From Amphibalanus amphitrite (Eukaryota > Arthropoda > Thecostraca > Balanomorpha > Balanidae), in assembly GCF_019059575.1 (NCBI RefSeq), contig NW_024881964.1:372001-436000 (forward strand): a stretch of DNA of 64,000 nucleotides, written 5' to 3'. Shown one piece after another: positions 1 through 29,100 of this stretch (within the stretch, counting starts at the first letter, position 1; every line of letters begins with the position of its first letter). The notes under the pieces are model-generated. The model ran no database searches. It saw nothing but the letters and a program-made list of their open reading frames with translations, and was not told the origin of the DNA. Position numbers and translations under genes: made by a program.

Positions 1-3000
1 CGCGGGTTAATATTCCTTTAGAGGCCTGAGATGTACAGGGGATAAGAAGCGAGGAATAGGGCCCCCGGCCTGGCAGACGGTCTGAGGGCACGGGCGCCGG
101 GAAGGTAGAGCAGGGGCCCTGGCGGCTGGCAGACGGTCTCGGGACAAGCGCCGGGGTAATACAGGGGCCCTGGTTGCTGGCAGACGGTCTGGGAGCAGCC
201 GCCTGGGGCGGCAGAGGGGCGCGCCAGCCCTGAGCCGCCGGGAGGAGCCTCGTTCCGACACGATAGACACCGCGATAGCGCCGACATGGGGCGCCGACAC
301 GGCTCACGGGGCGGCGGCGAGGCCAGGGCAGCTGCGGAACGCTGCCGAGATGCACCGGACACTGCACAGGGCACGGAGCCGAGGACACTCAGGTCCACCG
401 GCGAGCGAACAACAACGCTCTGATAATGACATACAGCATGGCACAGATACATATAGCGGGGATTCCCTACACAACAACATAAATCGGCCAATGTAGCTGA
501 TGAGGTTATTTGTCAAACCCCTTAGCAATTAGTAAGCAAGACTTCGGCAGCTAAGGCCCTCCAAACTGTTGTCCCCCGGTACCGTTCTAATTAACCAAGT
601 CGGGCGTCGCCAGCTCCGACGGATTGCAGGGCCGATCTGATCCATATAGTCATCCATATATGTACATACCCGTTCAGTGGAGGTCTGCTAAATTACAATG
701 CGCCCTTGAGCTTCAACGCCGCAACTGAAAATGATGAACCACATGTTGTTACTTGCATACTTAGCGGTATCACCCGGGTAGTTAAAGGCTAATCATCAAC
801 AATCAACGGATCAACATTTTTGCTGCCTTGATCAATAGCATCGACTCTGCATAATATCGCGTTGTATCGTCTGGTAATGTGAGTGGACAAATAGCTGGAC
901 TATCGCCAGCGGATGAGCAGTAGGTAGGTCCGACAAAATATCGTCCCGTTTTGCAAACGTTCACAATCTACAGTCATTGACAATGCAAAGTAGCTGTGAA
1001 GTTGCAATGGATTGCCGTTCTGCAGTTACGGCCGGCATTGTACTCGCGGCGCTCGGATATGATCTATCCTGGACGATCGGACCCAATCAGTCTTGTAGAT
1101 CGGCCGTCGAGATTTCGAAACTCGGCCGGGTTTAATGTGTTGCGAATGTGGGGAGCGATGTTCGCAGACGGCGGGGGCTGATAGCAGTGACGTAGCTCCA
1201 TTCAGGCGGCTATAGGATGGCCGATGGACATATTGGTCGTCCAGTTGTTCGGCGAGTTTTACACATAGAGGAAGATCGGACCGGACGGCGACGACCAGCC
1301 AACGCCAGGTCAAGGTGTCGTCAGTGCCAGGCACTCCGATCTACCGGCAGTCGGTGCTATTAGCAAATGACGGCCAGTTTCTAGCACGTAACCGGTCCTA
1401 CCCAGCTAAACCGTTATATAAACACACAATACAGTTTTATTCACCATACAATTGCGCCAAATATGCCAAATTATATTTTTAAAGAGCCGGGATTGTCTCG
1501 GGGGTGGAAGGGTGGAGGGGGGGGGGGGGGGTGAGACAAATTGCCACACAGAGGGGTCAGATGCTAGGCATACCATGATCAAAACTCGCGAGTATTGTAT
1601 CGAGTCGCATAATTGATTGAGGCGCATAACAACCGATCCGAACGTATCGCGAGTCGACTTTGGAAGTCCTTGAGCGATTTCATGCAAAATTTGTAACATT
1701 CTTGTTACAACATTAATTAAAAACAGAATGGCAATAATCTCCCCAGAGCATACTTTTATCTTCCTTAGTGGTGGCATATCACATATCGGCGTCACTGCAC
1801 GCATTCTCTTCCTCTCACTCCCACTGAAATCGGCACAGCTCCGATGTATCCGTGTGATGCGGCTCTCACCGCCTGAGCCCGTGGGTGCATGACGGACGGT
1901 ATCCTCCCGTGCAGCAGAATCTGATTACTCTTAAAACTAGTGGCGGCACGAAGGGCGCCGTCTGCGGCCCTCTCCCGCTCCCATAACGCGCCCTGTCAGC
2001 CCCCGGACCGACGCTCTTTGTCCACTGATAGCGTGGTAAGTCCGCCCGCCGCGCCGCCCCGGCCCGGTATTTCTGGACGGATGAGCTCCCGGGACGGAGG
2101 AGAGCGGCCACGGAGCGGGAAACTCCGCGGAGGTGCTGGATACTGTCGGCACGCAGCGCATCGGACACAGGGCGGCAGTTGACGGCGGCAGTGGGCAGCT
2201 CACGGCGGTACGAGGGTAGGTGGAGCCGATCGGAGGGATGAGCGCAAGCCCAGCGAGGCCACATAGAGTTCATAGACCATGTGTGGCTGCAGATAGTCAC
2301 TAGCCAGATGGATCATGCCACCGGCACATATTGATCAGGATGTGAGCTGAACCAGTCTATCTGAACAAAGGTTCACCTGCGTTACGGGGCTACACTGGAT
2401 GGCCACTCGTTTGCCGAACGACGAGGTAGTTCACCTACTTGCATATCGCCACCGTCAAATCTTTGGATAGGTAGCTGATAGATTTGGCCAGCCGACAAGC
2501 ACAGCAACGCTGGCGACGGGACAACAGCCCTTTCCACACAAATTACACAATTTTGGGTGGCTGGATAGCGGACATTTAATCTCAGGCAGATAGACAGACA
2601 GACAGTAGGTCTGATCCGAAGATGCATGAGAGGCTCTGTTCCGTTATCAAGAGTTTTGCTTTTGCAATATCGTGAAACATGCAAACAAGATTGCATACGA
2701 GCTCCGGGGAGCAGCTCAGATGGCAACATCGAAAGCACATGGTTCGAGATGAGCCGAAAACGGAGCATGTTCCTAATGCCGGCCTATTGTGACTACTGAT
2801 CCGTGGCAGTGCCTTCGAGAGACGATATGCTCATGACACGTGAGGCTACTGTGCGAGTTGGGCAACACGAGGAGGCACGGCACGGGTGGGCGAGCCCGGT
2901 CCAATGGAGGCCACTCCGCCAACCCTCCTACTCCACCTAGTGATACCATGCAGCAATAACCACAGGAGTTCGGATTACAAACCGCTGGGAGTTCAGCGGG

Positions 3001-4581
3001 GGCACTGTGAAAAGATCCTTCCTCTCTATCATTATCACCCACCCAACTGTACCATTATTTCTGTCGCCTCGGGAAATAAGCGCATACAAGGGCTTAGCAG
3101 AACGAACGGAGCTACAACAAAACATCTCGACCACTCTCTATTTCGCGACACCCCGTCAACTGTGGCAGCCAGCTGGTAGCCCAATTATTCTCTTGAATAA
3201 TGTATGAGGCCCCACCCGCAAACGGTCTGCGCGGTACTGTTGCAGCTCACCCTAAGGAGCCCGCTGGCTTTATTTGGGAATACCCCAGCCCAGCAGGCCA
3301 GCCCTGGGGCTGTGGCCGGGTCGGCAAGCCACTAGAGGGGTAGAGGAGGGGGAGGGGTTATGGACGGACTGGTTGACCAAGGAAACTGTATATGACGATC
3401 CTCCACCACCGGGGTCCAAGCCAACGAAGCGCACTGGGTCCGGTACTATCCACGCTATTGAGTGAAGACATGGACTTCGACTGTTGTTACGTAACGTCAC
3501 ATTACCCGAAGCGTCATGTTAACAATAAAAAAATGTTCGCTTATACCACGCAGCTCGGAGTGGCAAACCAACTGGCATTGGATGAGCAGTCTATGTCTCT
3601 TTGTCACATGCACTTGAGAGGAGACCTTGGCTGACCGCCAGTGTCATGATACCAAGAGGACGAACTACGTACATTTGTTGGGTCAAATGCGCTTCCTAGG
3701 GTAGTACAGACATGCGTTATCATTTGTAATTGAATTATTTTTATGGGAGGGTCAGTTACCATGAACCGAAGGTCGTTTTTACCAGTCACTCCCGGACCCA
3801 ACTCGCTATAACCCTTCCCAAGATGGCGTGCTACCAGTCTAATACCCTTCCCAACTCCGCTAGCCTAATATGTAACTGTCGGCGACAATGGCACATTATA
3901 CTCCTGACCTAAGCGGGGCACAGCCAACCGATAACCTCTGCTAAGTGATATCTCGATATTAGTCGATCACCTATGGACTAGACGTAATCGTCAACAGCAA
4001 TAATCGCTGTCATTGCAGCAAAGAACGCCCCTGAGCAGTTCCTGGTTGGCCGACCTTGCCTCAAATCGCATTCTCGAATGGTAACGAAGCTGACGCTACC
4101 CTTCTAGCTGCAGCTGTGCCGTTCTGTGACAGTGCGGAGCATCCCAGCTGCAATGATGCTGAACGGTGTTGATTATTCAGAACATTACCCGAAAACAGCA
4201 ACCATGGTAAGCGTCTGATCAGTCTGGGAACGATCAGACACTAAGGTGCTTGAGTTATTGGTTATTGGGTGTTCGGAACTCAGGGGTCATTAGGTACAAA
4301 TGATTTCAGAACATCTCTGAAGATTGCATTCGACGTCCAGGAACATTACAAAGAGCCCAAACAATGGTGATCGCAGTCACGTACGGAGAAAGCACACCAG
4401 AATTGACAGGTTTGTTGTAATAAACCGTCACAGATACATTACCATCCATTCCCAATCCCAGCCCGAAGCATTGCACCGATGCCAAGCTCGACTCGAAAGA
4501 TACATCGTGGTGTATTGAACCCTGGTCAGCATGACAGTAAAATGTAACGTCAAACGAGCCTATATCTCCCTCTCCGTAGCG
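1..4581. other. 3' flank of NSUN2, no gene recognised
   Basis: I find no conserved protein, tRNA or intact mobile element here. Open frames are short, overlap on both strands and resemble no family I know. The stretch holds a GC-rich tandem repeat near 48-230, a G-tract hairpin at 1493-1539 and a possible poly(A) signal for NSUN2 at 3269-3274. Confidence 0.5.
48..230. repeat. GC-rich tandem repeat, about 55-60 bp unit, three copies
   Basis: The core CTGGCAGACGGTCT occurs three times (near 68, 127 and 177). Each is preceded by a GGGCCC-type block and followed by a GC-rich spacer of varying length. The start of the array may lie outside the window. Confidence 0.7.
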
Positions 4582-20899
<16,318 letters not shown>

Positions 20900-20964
20900 T
20901 CCTATAAAACAGAATCTGAAAGAAGGAAATAAATTTTCAACATGCATTATCACAGATTTGTCTC

Positions 20965-21330
20965 GCAATTTTTAACATTTATTGTTGTTACTGTTGTTGT
21001 TTGCTCCCTCGGCCTCAGTGGCGAGGCGTAGCCGAACAGCTCTGGATGGTCCTGCAGGCAGCACCCAGGGCAGCCATTGACTGGGAGTCGGTGCAGACGA
21101 TAATGAGGTCCTCGCAGTGGGTTCTCCAGCAGGTAGGAGAGTGCGGCCCGCTGGGCGTCCTCAGCTCGGAAACAGCACAGGCGGCCAGCTGGGATGAGGA
21201 TCGAGCACCCCCTTCCATTCGGCCACATGATGAGGGCCCCGGTGCCTCTGTCGAGTGCGAGTGTCGAATCATCGACAACACTATCTGTGCCTGGCAGCAG
21301 AGCCTAATTGTCCCCACACGACGCACTGCG
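20965..21330 (-). pseudogene. Decayed LINE fragment with RNase H remnant and AAC-rich tail
   Basis: Two minus-strand frames together resemble the RNase H of the intron 9 LINE: DDSTLALDRGTGALIMWPNG, then PAGRLCCFRAE in one frame and IIVCTDSQSMAALG in the other. First Asp, Glu and second Asp positions are recognisable but separated by a frameshift. The downstream side (20977-21002) reads CAAACAACAACAGTAACAAC on the minus strand, like the (AAC)n tail of the intact LINE. The part after RNase H is deleted. It lies immediately upstream of NSUN2. Confidence 0.6.
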
Positions 21331-22562
21331 GAGTGCCGCCATGTGTCACGAGGCCGTGCCTCTCATCCATACTACAAAGCATCGCACGTGCACGCCCGAG
21401 ATGCGGCCAGTTCGATGGGAGTGCACGCTCGTGTCCGTAATTTTCACGCCTGCCTGGCACACAGCGTTTCAAATTCAAGCTAACATGTTCCGCACAAGCA
21501 CAAAGAAATTGAGCATCGTAGCGAGACTCGTCACACACCCCAGACAGCATTGAAAGGGTCTCAGCAAAGAACACATTTAAACTTAAAGTCAGCCAGCAAT
21601 GTTTTTCATGGATTACCTAACTATCACACTTAGGTACCCTACCTATATCGGAAGCGGGGTTCCAATGTGCCCGACTGACTCGGACTCGGTTGGTACTTGG
21701 TGACCTCTGTTGACTTTCTTATTGTTAATCTTACTTGAGAAGCTTTCAGAGCCAAAAACAAATTTAGGATTCCTTTGATGATTTGGGAACTACTTTTCGG
21801 GACTACATGTTACATAACAGGTGACAGAGGCATCATTGGTAGTAAATACTGGCCAAGAGCAACTGGTGGGACAAATGCTGGTTGACCTGAAATGACCCAC
21901 ACCCAGCCTATCCCAAATGCACGCATGGCATAATCAAACAAAACTAGTCAGAAAATCATAATCAGGGTCCCAAAATACCCCAACATTATCTCATCTGCTT
22001 CACTTAAGCCGTCCAACAGAGGTTCCTCTGCCTGTCCCCCTATATGCCAACCACAGTGAAAAGCCGGAATTTGTGGCAACGACCGCACTGATCATGATGA
22101 TCTGTCACGCTTACACACAAACATGCCATTGCCAATGAACAGCCCTCAGCACTCTAAAAAATATGTGGTAGTTGCGTTCTCATCTGTTCGCACCTTTTGC
22201 ATTTGTTTCACTAGCAAGCTTCAAGTGAGAGCTCGACTTCCAGGCATGTACCACCCCGATTAGTTATTGCAAAACAGCATGCCTGGGCCGTGCTTTGCAC
22301 TCTTAAGATTTGTTATTCATACCCGAGTAAGGCTAGCGAAGACCCCGTGAGCCGTTCACGCCCCAGATCTCTTCCCTGCATTGATAGTATGTTTGAGATG
22401 TAATAAACTGGCGACTGTCTCAAGGTCACAGCCCATCACCGGACCTCTGTCCATTTCATTTCAACTTTCAGTTCACGGGGAAGTGTGAAACCTGCTTTGA
22501 GACCACCCAAATCTCGTCAAAATTGCCATATTTTGCAATCTGATCTGGCTGAGGTCAATGAT
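21331..22562. other. Intergenic stretch upstream of NSUN2, no gene seen
   Basis: I found no conserved frame, RNA gene or clear element here. The NSUN2 promoter should lie between about 20900 and this stretch, but no TATA box or initiator stands out. Confidence 0.4.
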
Positions 22563-24208
22563 CAGTGCTTTCCGCGATAACTAATTTTCGGACCTGCGAT
22601 AACGATAAAACGATAAGAAAGGTTTGCGATAACGATAAACGATAAGCGATAAAATTTTCAAAAAAATTAACAGCGATAGCGATAAAACGATAAAACGATA
22701 ACTATAATTGTTTTTTAACAGCGATAACGAAACGATAAACGATAAAACTATAACGATAATTGTTTTTAAACAGCGATATCGAAACGATAAACGATACAAC
22801 GATAACGATAATTGTTTTTTAGCAGCGATAACAAAAGCGATAAGAAATACAGCTCAACCCTCGCCGGACCTATTGGTTTTCTACATACGCGCCGGCCGAG
22901 GGGAGGGGGGGGGGGGGGCGGGTACGACCCCACGCCCACCCCCTCGCCGTTTCGCCCCTGGTGGAGCTAGGGCGTCGCGGAAAAAACGAGCGTGTGCGCC
23001 GTTACGAGACGCAGAGATTGGTACCCAATTTTAAGGTCCTAGGTCAACCGGTGACCTCTGAGGTCAGGTCAAGTGCCCCAAGGTACGGTTCAGTTTTTGG
23101 TGAATAACTTCGCAAAAAAATGGCCGCAGAGCCGCGATTTTGGCAGCATCGTGTTCGCCTCGCTCAGGCGCATCGAATGATATACTTTTTGTTTGGGTCA
23201 GGTCAACTTAGGGTGTTGAACTCAGGTCACAGTCAGGTCAGCACCCCCAGGTCACGAATTTAGTCGAAAGAGGTCATGTCGCATAGCATTCGATTCGGCA
23301 GGTCTTCCTGAGTCCATTGGTGACTTTCCCGACTCGCTAGCTCAATTTGATCGGGAGTTATTGAATACAAACTAATATGACCTTAATGCACCCTTAATGA
23401 CTTCATAAATGACGTCACGCAAGGTAAGCATTGCAAAAGTGACGCATCTAACCTTGCAAGGAGTGCATCGAATCACGATTATGTGTGCTTGAGATAGTTG
23501 GAGATCGTTCCCGGCGCCAGAATAGCAGTTTTCATTTTTCCCCATTGACTTATAATGGTGAGGTCACAAAAATGACCTGACCTCATAATTCATATCACCT
23601 TCAGGAAACATCCGAGATATACAAGTTGTGAGACTCATAATGGATACTAGATCCTGCCAGTTTCATTTCCCTGTGACATCTCCTCTGGCAGTGAGGGAGG
23701 GCGTTGCAAAGTTGCAACATCTGAAGACCGTGCAGAGGTTCACTTATGACGCCATAGGTCAGTGACCTGACCTGACCTAAAAATGCGGTTGGTGTCAAAA
23801 GATCCGGCTTGAATCTATGGTCAGGTATGCCAAGTTTCAGCTCTCTCGCCAGCGTGTTAGGAGCTATCGCGAAAAAACCCTATGGGGGGGGGGGGACGGC
23901 GGCACCCGCGAGAGCTAAATAAGTGTGCTTTAAGTTTATTTGCAGATCTATAGGTACACTTAGCAGATGGCAACAGGCTGCGCACACCACGCACACATAC
24001 TGTTGGGCGGCATACACTGTCGATCGTCTTCCATTTTTCCATCATCCCGTTTTACATTTTATCGTTTATAGTTCATAATTTTTGTAACTTGCGATAAGTG
24101 GATGAGCAATAGTTTTGAAAATTTAGCGATAAACGATAACGATAACCGATTTACTTAACAGCGATAATTATCGTTTATCGCTCATCCTATCGCATGCGGA
24201 AACCACTA
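22563..24208. mobile_element. hAT-like non-autonomous element, 1.65 kb, with 8-bp TSD
   Basis: The ends are CAGTGCTTTCCGC on the left and, reverse-complemented, TAGTGGTTTCCGC on the right. The flanking 8 bp TCAATGAT is identical at 22555-22562 and 24209-24216. An 8-bp duplication with CAGTG-type ends is the hAT pattern. No transposase is visible. Inside are CGATAA-rich minisatellites near both ends and an AGGTCA-rich repeat (about 22916-23680) also found at 29683-31170. Confidence 0.8.
22670..22850. repeat. About 52-bp minisatellite of CAGCGATAACGATAAA units
   Basis: Three to four copies run head to tail, each ending in AATTGTTTTTTA-like sequence. CGATAA-rich sequence in inverted orientation recurs at 24058-24185, so these arrays are subterminal repeats of the surrounding hAT-like element. 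Confidence 0.75.
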
Positions 24209-24263
24209 TCAATGATTGTGATGGCACAACACCAGGTATGAACTTCCATATGGACATCAGTAT

Positions 24264-24915
24264 CAGTCGGGCGCACTAGGGTAATTCCGTTCCATATATA
24301 GAAACGTTTCTATATTTGGAAACGATGTTCCATATATAGAAACGCTTGTTCCAAATATGGAAACGCTGCGGTTCTATATTTGGAAACGGTAGGTGCACGC
24401 TCACCTGTTTGACGATCTTCGCAAGCTCCGGCGAAATTTCGCACAAAACGGTTACCACCAGTGACAAGCCAACATTTGAGTTTATAATCGCAAGGAGGCC
24501 CGAAGAAATCCATGGTGGCCCTTGGTAATGACGACGATTTGATTTCCGGTTTGTGTAAAATGTAGAAGAAATTGCGAATAAGAGAAAAACTTCCATTAAG
24601 GTTTCCCTTCAAATATGACGTCCAGAACCCGATTTGGGCTGATTTTTGGCAGAATATTGGCTAATTTGGGCTAAATAGATGGTTTATGTTTTGGCGAAAT
24701 TGACGTGTCATTTTCACCCGAGTGCTTCCTTGTTGCCACTAGATGGCATTCCACCATCTAGAAAGTTATATAACGCATCTTGCTTTAAAATAAATCGTCC
24801 GGAAGGTTGGCGTTTCTATTTATGGAACGAGCGTTTCTATATATGGAACAAAAAACATTTCAAATAAAGAAACGTTTCTATATATGGAACGGAATTACCC
24901 TAGTGCGCCCGACTG
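24264..24915. mobile_element. 652-bp inverted-repeat element with CArG-like subterminal repeats
   Basis: Both ends read CAGTCGGGCGCACTAGGG inwards and continue nearly identically for about 50 bp. Flanks share TAT (24261-24263 and 24916-24918), a possible 3-bp or TA duplication. Near both ends GTTCCATATATAGAAACG-type units recur, some forming exact CC(A/T)6GG boxes such as CCAAATATGG. There is no coding potential. The superfamily is not assigned (Tc1/mariner-like or CACTA-like ends are both possible). Confidence 0.8.
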
Positions 24916-25678
24916 TATGGGAAAACTGGCAGAATGCTGTTTGAAATGACTACAAACAAAATTTTAATCCAAACTGCGATTGCAATGTAGTCTAAAATAT
25001 CAATAAATGGGATCAAAATCCAAAAACCACGAGCGAGCAACCGACCGATCCGACACCTTTTCGTGCAGACTTGTATTGTACCTATGCACCTAATCAATAT
25101 CGCAGCAAAACAAAGACCTACAAGAAAAGGAAAACGTCAATACTTACCTATGGTCTTGGCTTAATATTAGGTCAAAATTTAGCCACAAAAATTAAACTCC
25201 CACCTAACTACTACATACACTCTAAACAAGCTTGCCCGGCAGCGTGACCGCGCCTGATTTATCACGGCCGCGCAGTAAACGTCTTCCGATTGGCATCGAA
25301 TGTGCTAAATCGCTGCATATCTATGAATATCATCTAACAAGCTGCAAATCACCATACCATCCCATTGTCGCTCCGCTCCCACGAGTACCTACTAACGGTG
25401 AAAAGTGTAGATAAACATTCTTAGTTTATATTATAACTAAGCCCTTGCTACACTAACAAGTCCAACTTCCCAGTCTACTTACATATTAGCCAGCTTGGGA
25501 TAAGCGCGATAGAAATACCCGTAAGTTACCGCCCATTGCCCAAGGTACGCCCTCGCTCAGTTTCAGCTTATTTCAGCCACCAGTCGCAACAACTGTGTAA
25601 ACGAAGTCTTTCGTGCTGCATTTTCTATCTTTATATCATCTCCATTCCGTCCATCAGCACAAACGCAGACATGACCAC

Positions 25679-25684
25679 TTTATT
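25679..25684 (-). promoter_or_regulatory. Putative eIF4G poly(A) signal AATAAA
   Basis: A canonical AATAAA on the minus strand lies about 375 nt after the eIF4G stop and is followed by a GT-rich stretch (GTCTGCGTTTGTGCTGATGG). The position and downstream element fit a cleavage site near 25.65 kb. Confidence 0.5.
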
Positions 25685-26059
25685 TTTATATTAAAATATC
25701 CTTTGTTTCATAATATAAAGCGGCGCGATCTGGCCAGCAGAGGGCCGCTGGCATCCTCCGGCTCTGGCTCGACACCCGTTAGACGCGCGGAGCAGGCACT
25801 CACTCTCTGGACTTCTACCTCTCCTCTCCGCCCGGCCGGTCTCCGTGCGAGGCCGGCGCGGGGTCACGCCCAGATAAATTCACCCTATCTGCGTTTAAAT
25901 AGCTCTCTGTGTAGCTCCTCTCTCTCTCTCGGCCCGGCCCTGCAGTGGAGGCAGTCATCGTTCCCGTCCGGTCGGCCCGGCCGATTATCTGTACAGTCGG
26001 CGGCAGTGGAGCTGGCCGTCCCCCCCCCCCCCCCCATTAGGCTATCCGTCATGCGCCGG

Positions 26060-26187
26060 TCACGGCTGCAGGAAGCGCAGAGGCGGCACGATCGGGTCGC
26101 CGCCGACCGCCTCCCGCCAGTGGCGCAGCGCCGGCTCGGAGACCAGCCGCAGCGTCAGCAGCCGCTCCAGCAGCTGCTCCAGCACGT
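26060..26187 (-). CDS. eIF4G: eIF4G exon 16, W2 end and stop
   Basis: LEQLLERLLTLRLVSEPALR then HWREAVGGD resembles the final W2 helices (vertebrate LYDEDVVKEDAFYSWE region). It terminates after LRFLQP. Vertebrate eIF4G1 continues with an acidic/aromatic Mnk-binding tail; here the protein stops sooner. A run of about 16 G on the gene strand starts roughly 20 nt after the stop. Confidence 0.88.
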
Positions 26188-29100
26188 CTGGGAACGGAGC
26201 GGTCAGCGGGGTCAGCAGTCAGCAGTCAGCAATCAGCAATCAGCAGTCAGCACCGCCAGCATAGCTAGCCCGCCGCAGGACAGACACTTAACACAACACA
26301 GTCGTCCGCCGACTGCAGGAAAGACCCAAAACACAGTCGACAGGCATCCACAGGACAGACACAACGCAACACAGCCGATCCGGGACTCACGACTGACTGC
26401 ACGACGTGCGTGTAGTTAGGGCAGAGCTGCAACTAAGGACAGAGCGTACACTAGAGCGTACACCGAACACAGCCATCGTAGTAGGCCGGCACCTAATTGG
26501 GTTGCAGGATAGTTATAGCAGGCGACAGCCAGATTCGTGTGATCAGACCCCAGCTGTGGAATGTACCGTGCCTGACTGAGGTTCTCTATGGGCATGGTGC
26601 ACCAGCACACCCGGCTCCCGCTCGGCTGTCCTGCTCAGTCGTACCTGTACTACAGTCGAGGTGCCGCACCAGGTCGGCAGCGGCGCGCACAGCCGCCTCC
26701 TGTCGCTCGGCCGGCTCCAGCACCGGTCGCAACAGGTCACAGTAGCGCTCAATGCGCTCCGACGCCACCCGCAGCGCGCCAGACTCTGAGGGACGGAAGG
26801 GGATGGTCAGGCTAACCGGCAGACTATGTCAGGCAGTCAGGAGCCACTCATCGAATGCAATTATGTACCCGGTGCTACACACTATCATTTAGACATTTAT
26901 AAATGATATTCCGATGCAGACAGATATAAAATAATGGATGACGATCGTTGCTTGAAGGGACTATCCCACCTTCTAAAATGTTGTTAAAACCAGTTAAATT
27001 GTGCCCGACTTTATAGATTGGATGACCAGGAACACGGTTCTGGCATTTATTTTTCATTAAACATCTTAGGCTTCCCATATTCCAAACACAAACTTTCAAA
27101 TATGTGACGTCACAGCCCAAAATTATCTCCTTCCCCAGGCCACATTACTGTCATAAAGCTGATTCTTTTTACTCTGTAGGCACCACAACAAAGTTCAGAC
27201 CAAGTTTTAAGCGATTTTTCAACGAACAAACCCATTTAAATCAGAATGACTAAACGAGGTGACGTCACACTAACGGTCGCTCCATGTTGAAGATAGGGCC
27301 TTGTACAAGGCCCATTTTCAAATGAAGGGAACGAATTTCTTCAACACCAAGAGGCCGCGGGGGTTGCAACCTAGATAGATAGTGGTTTCTGAACCTCGCC
27401 GCAAACTTGGCTATCTCAACTCAAACCCCATGTTAAAGGAAGACTGCCACCTTCAAAAAGTTTTCTCAGATCGGCCTATGATTTATTCCCTGGACAAAAC
27501 AAAATTTTAGAATTCACCTGACAAAGTATCATCACGTGAATCGCGAAAAAAATTGTCGATTATCATACAATTATCAATCGGTTAATGTCTAGCGACAATG
27601 TTAACACATCACTAGACTTCAAGGTCATAAGATTATTACATTTTATTTGAAAAAGTAAGGTATTTTATGATTTACTAATATATGATTTCATAAGAAATTG
27701 GCCATGTTTAATTTATTTTGCATTTAAGTTCGTAAAACATTTAAAAATCATGGCTCATTTGGAATGGGTCTGGCCCATGTTAAACCCCATTTCCCACACT
27801 TTTTTGGGAAAAATGAACTACTGAATATATAAGTTTAACTTTTATTTTGACACTCCAAAATTCTTCTCTGATCTCGAAAAAATCAAAGTTTTGACATATA
27901 TTTATCAAAAGATAAGAAAATTCATGTTTCAAAGTTATCGATAAACAGTAGAGATGTCGGTTTTCTTGGACTAAAAAAATGGCATCAAACTGAACTTTGG
28001 TCTCCGATTTCTCGCAAACGGGTTCGAATTTCGGAAAACCGACTTCAGTCTGGGACATAGGTGGCTCAGCTCTAGTGAAAACCGTTTTGTGGAAAAAAGG
28101 TGGCAGTCTACCTTTAACTCGCGTCTTGCTACATCATTGTTATCTATTCGCACCGAATGCACTGAATTTATCGCGGCAATGCCTCTATCCAGCAACAGCA
28201 TTCAACTTTGAGACCTCCGCCCAAAGCCCCAACGAATTTTCCATGCTCACTTCTTTCCAACTACAACACACTCCGTCCCTCCATGTATTTAAACTGTCCA
28301 GTTCCGCACTTTGACCCTGTTCCTCCCCTGCTCCAAAACTGCCCATCCCCCTCACTGTAACAGTGAGGGGGGATAGGCACCTCACCCCCTCAACCCAACA
28401 GTTGGGGTCCCTGTGCAACTGACCTGCGATCAGGGCGTCGAAGCAGACGGCGGCCACCAGGTCGGCCACGAAGCTCGGGTGCTGCCGCTTCTCCGGCTGC
28501 GGGCAGTTGAGCTCCAGCCACCGGGCCAGGGGTACGTCTGAACGGATGGCGTCCAGAAGGGCGCGCAGACCCGGCACCGGAGGCGCCCGGTCGGCCGGCA
28601 GCGGCGACGGGTCGCCCGATACAAGGCACTCGAGGTCAGCCTGCGAACGGGACGGGGCATAGGTCAGGTCACAGGACCCGGGACCGGAGCCGACAGACCG
28701 ATACAAGGCACTCGAGGTCAGCCTGCGGATAGGACGGGTCATAGGTCAGGTCACAGTGAGAGGTAGAGACCCGACAGAAGGCACTCGAGGTCAGCCTGCG
28801 GGTGGGCGGGTCACAGGTCAGGTCACAGTGAGAGATAGAGACCCGACAGAAGGCACTCGAGGTCAGCCTGCGAGTGGGAAGGGTCACAGGTCAGGTCACA
28901 GAGAGAGATACAGACTCGACAGAGGACACTCGAGGTCAGCCTGCGGGTGGGAACGGTCACTGGTCAGGTCACAGAGAGAGAGATACAGACTCGACAGAGG
29001 ACACTCGAGGTCAGCCTGCGGGTGGGAACGGTCACTGGTCAGGTCGCAAAGAACGAAGGGATCACACATGAGACGGAGTAGACCACCGAAATCGGGGCAC

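Noticed and set aside
1..10. CGCGGG-TTAA at the window start resembles the right end of the TTAA element at 60635-61832.
   Set aside because: Only 10 bp match, and similar strings occur by chance (for example near 62751). The rest would lie outside the window.
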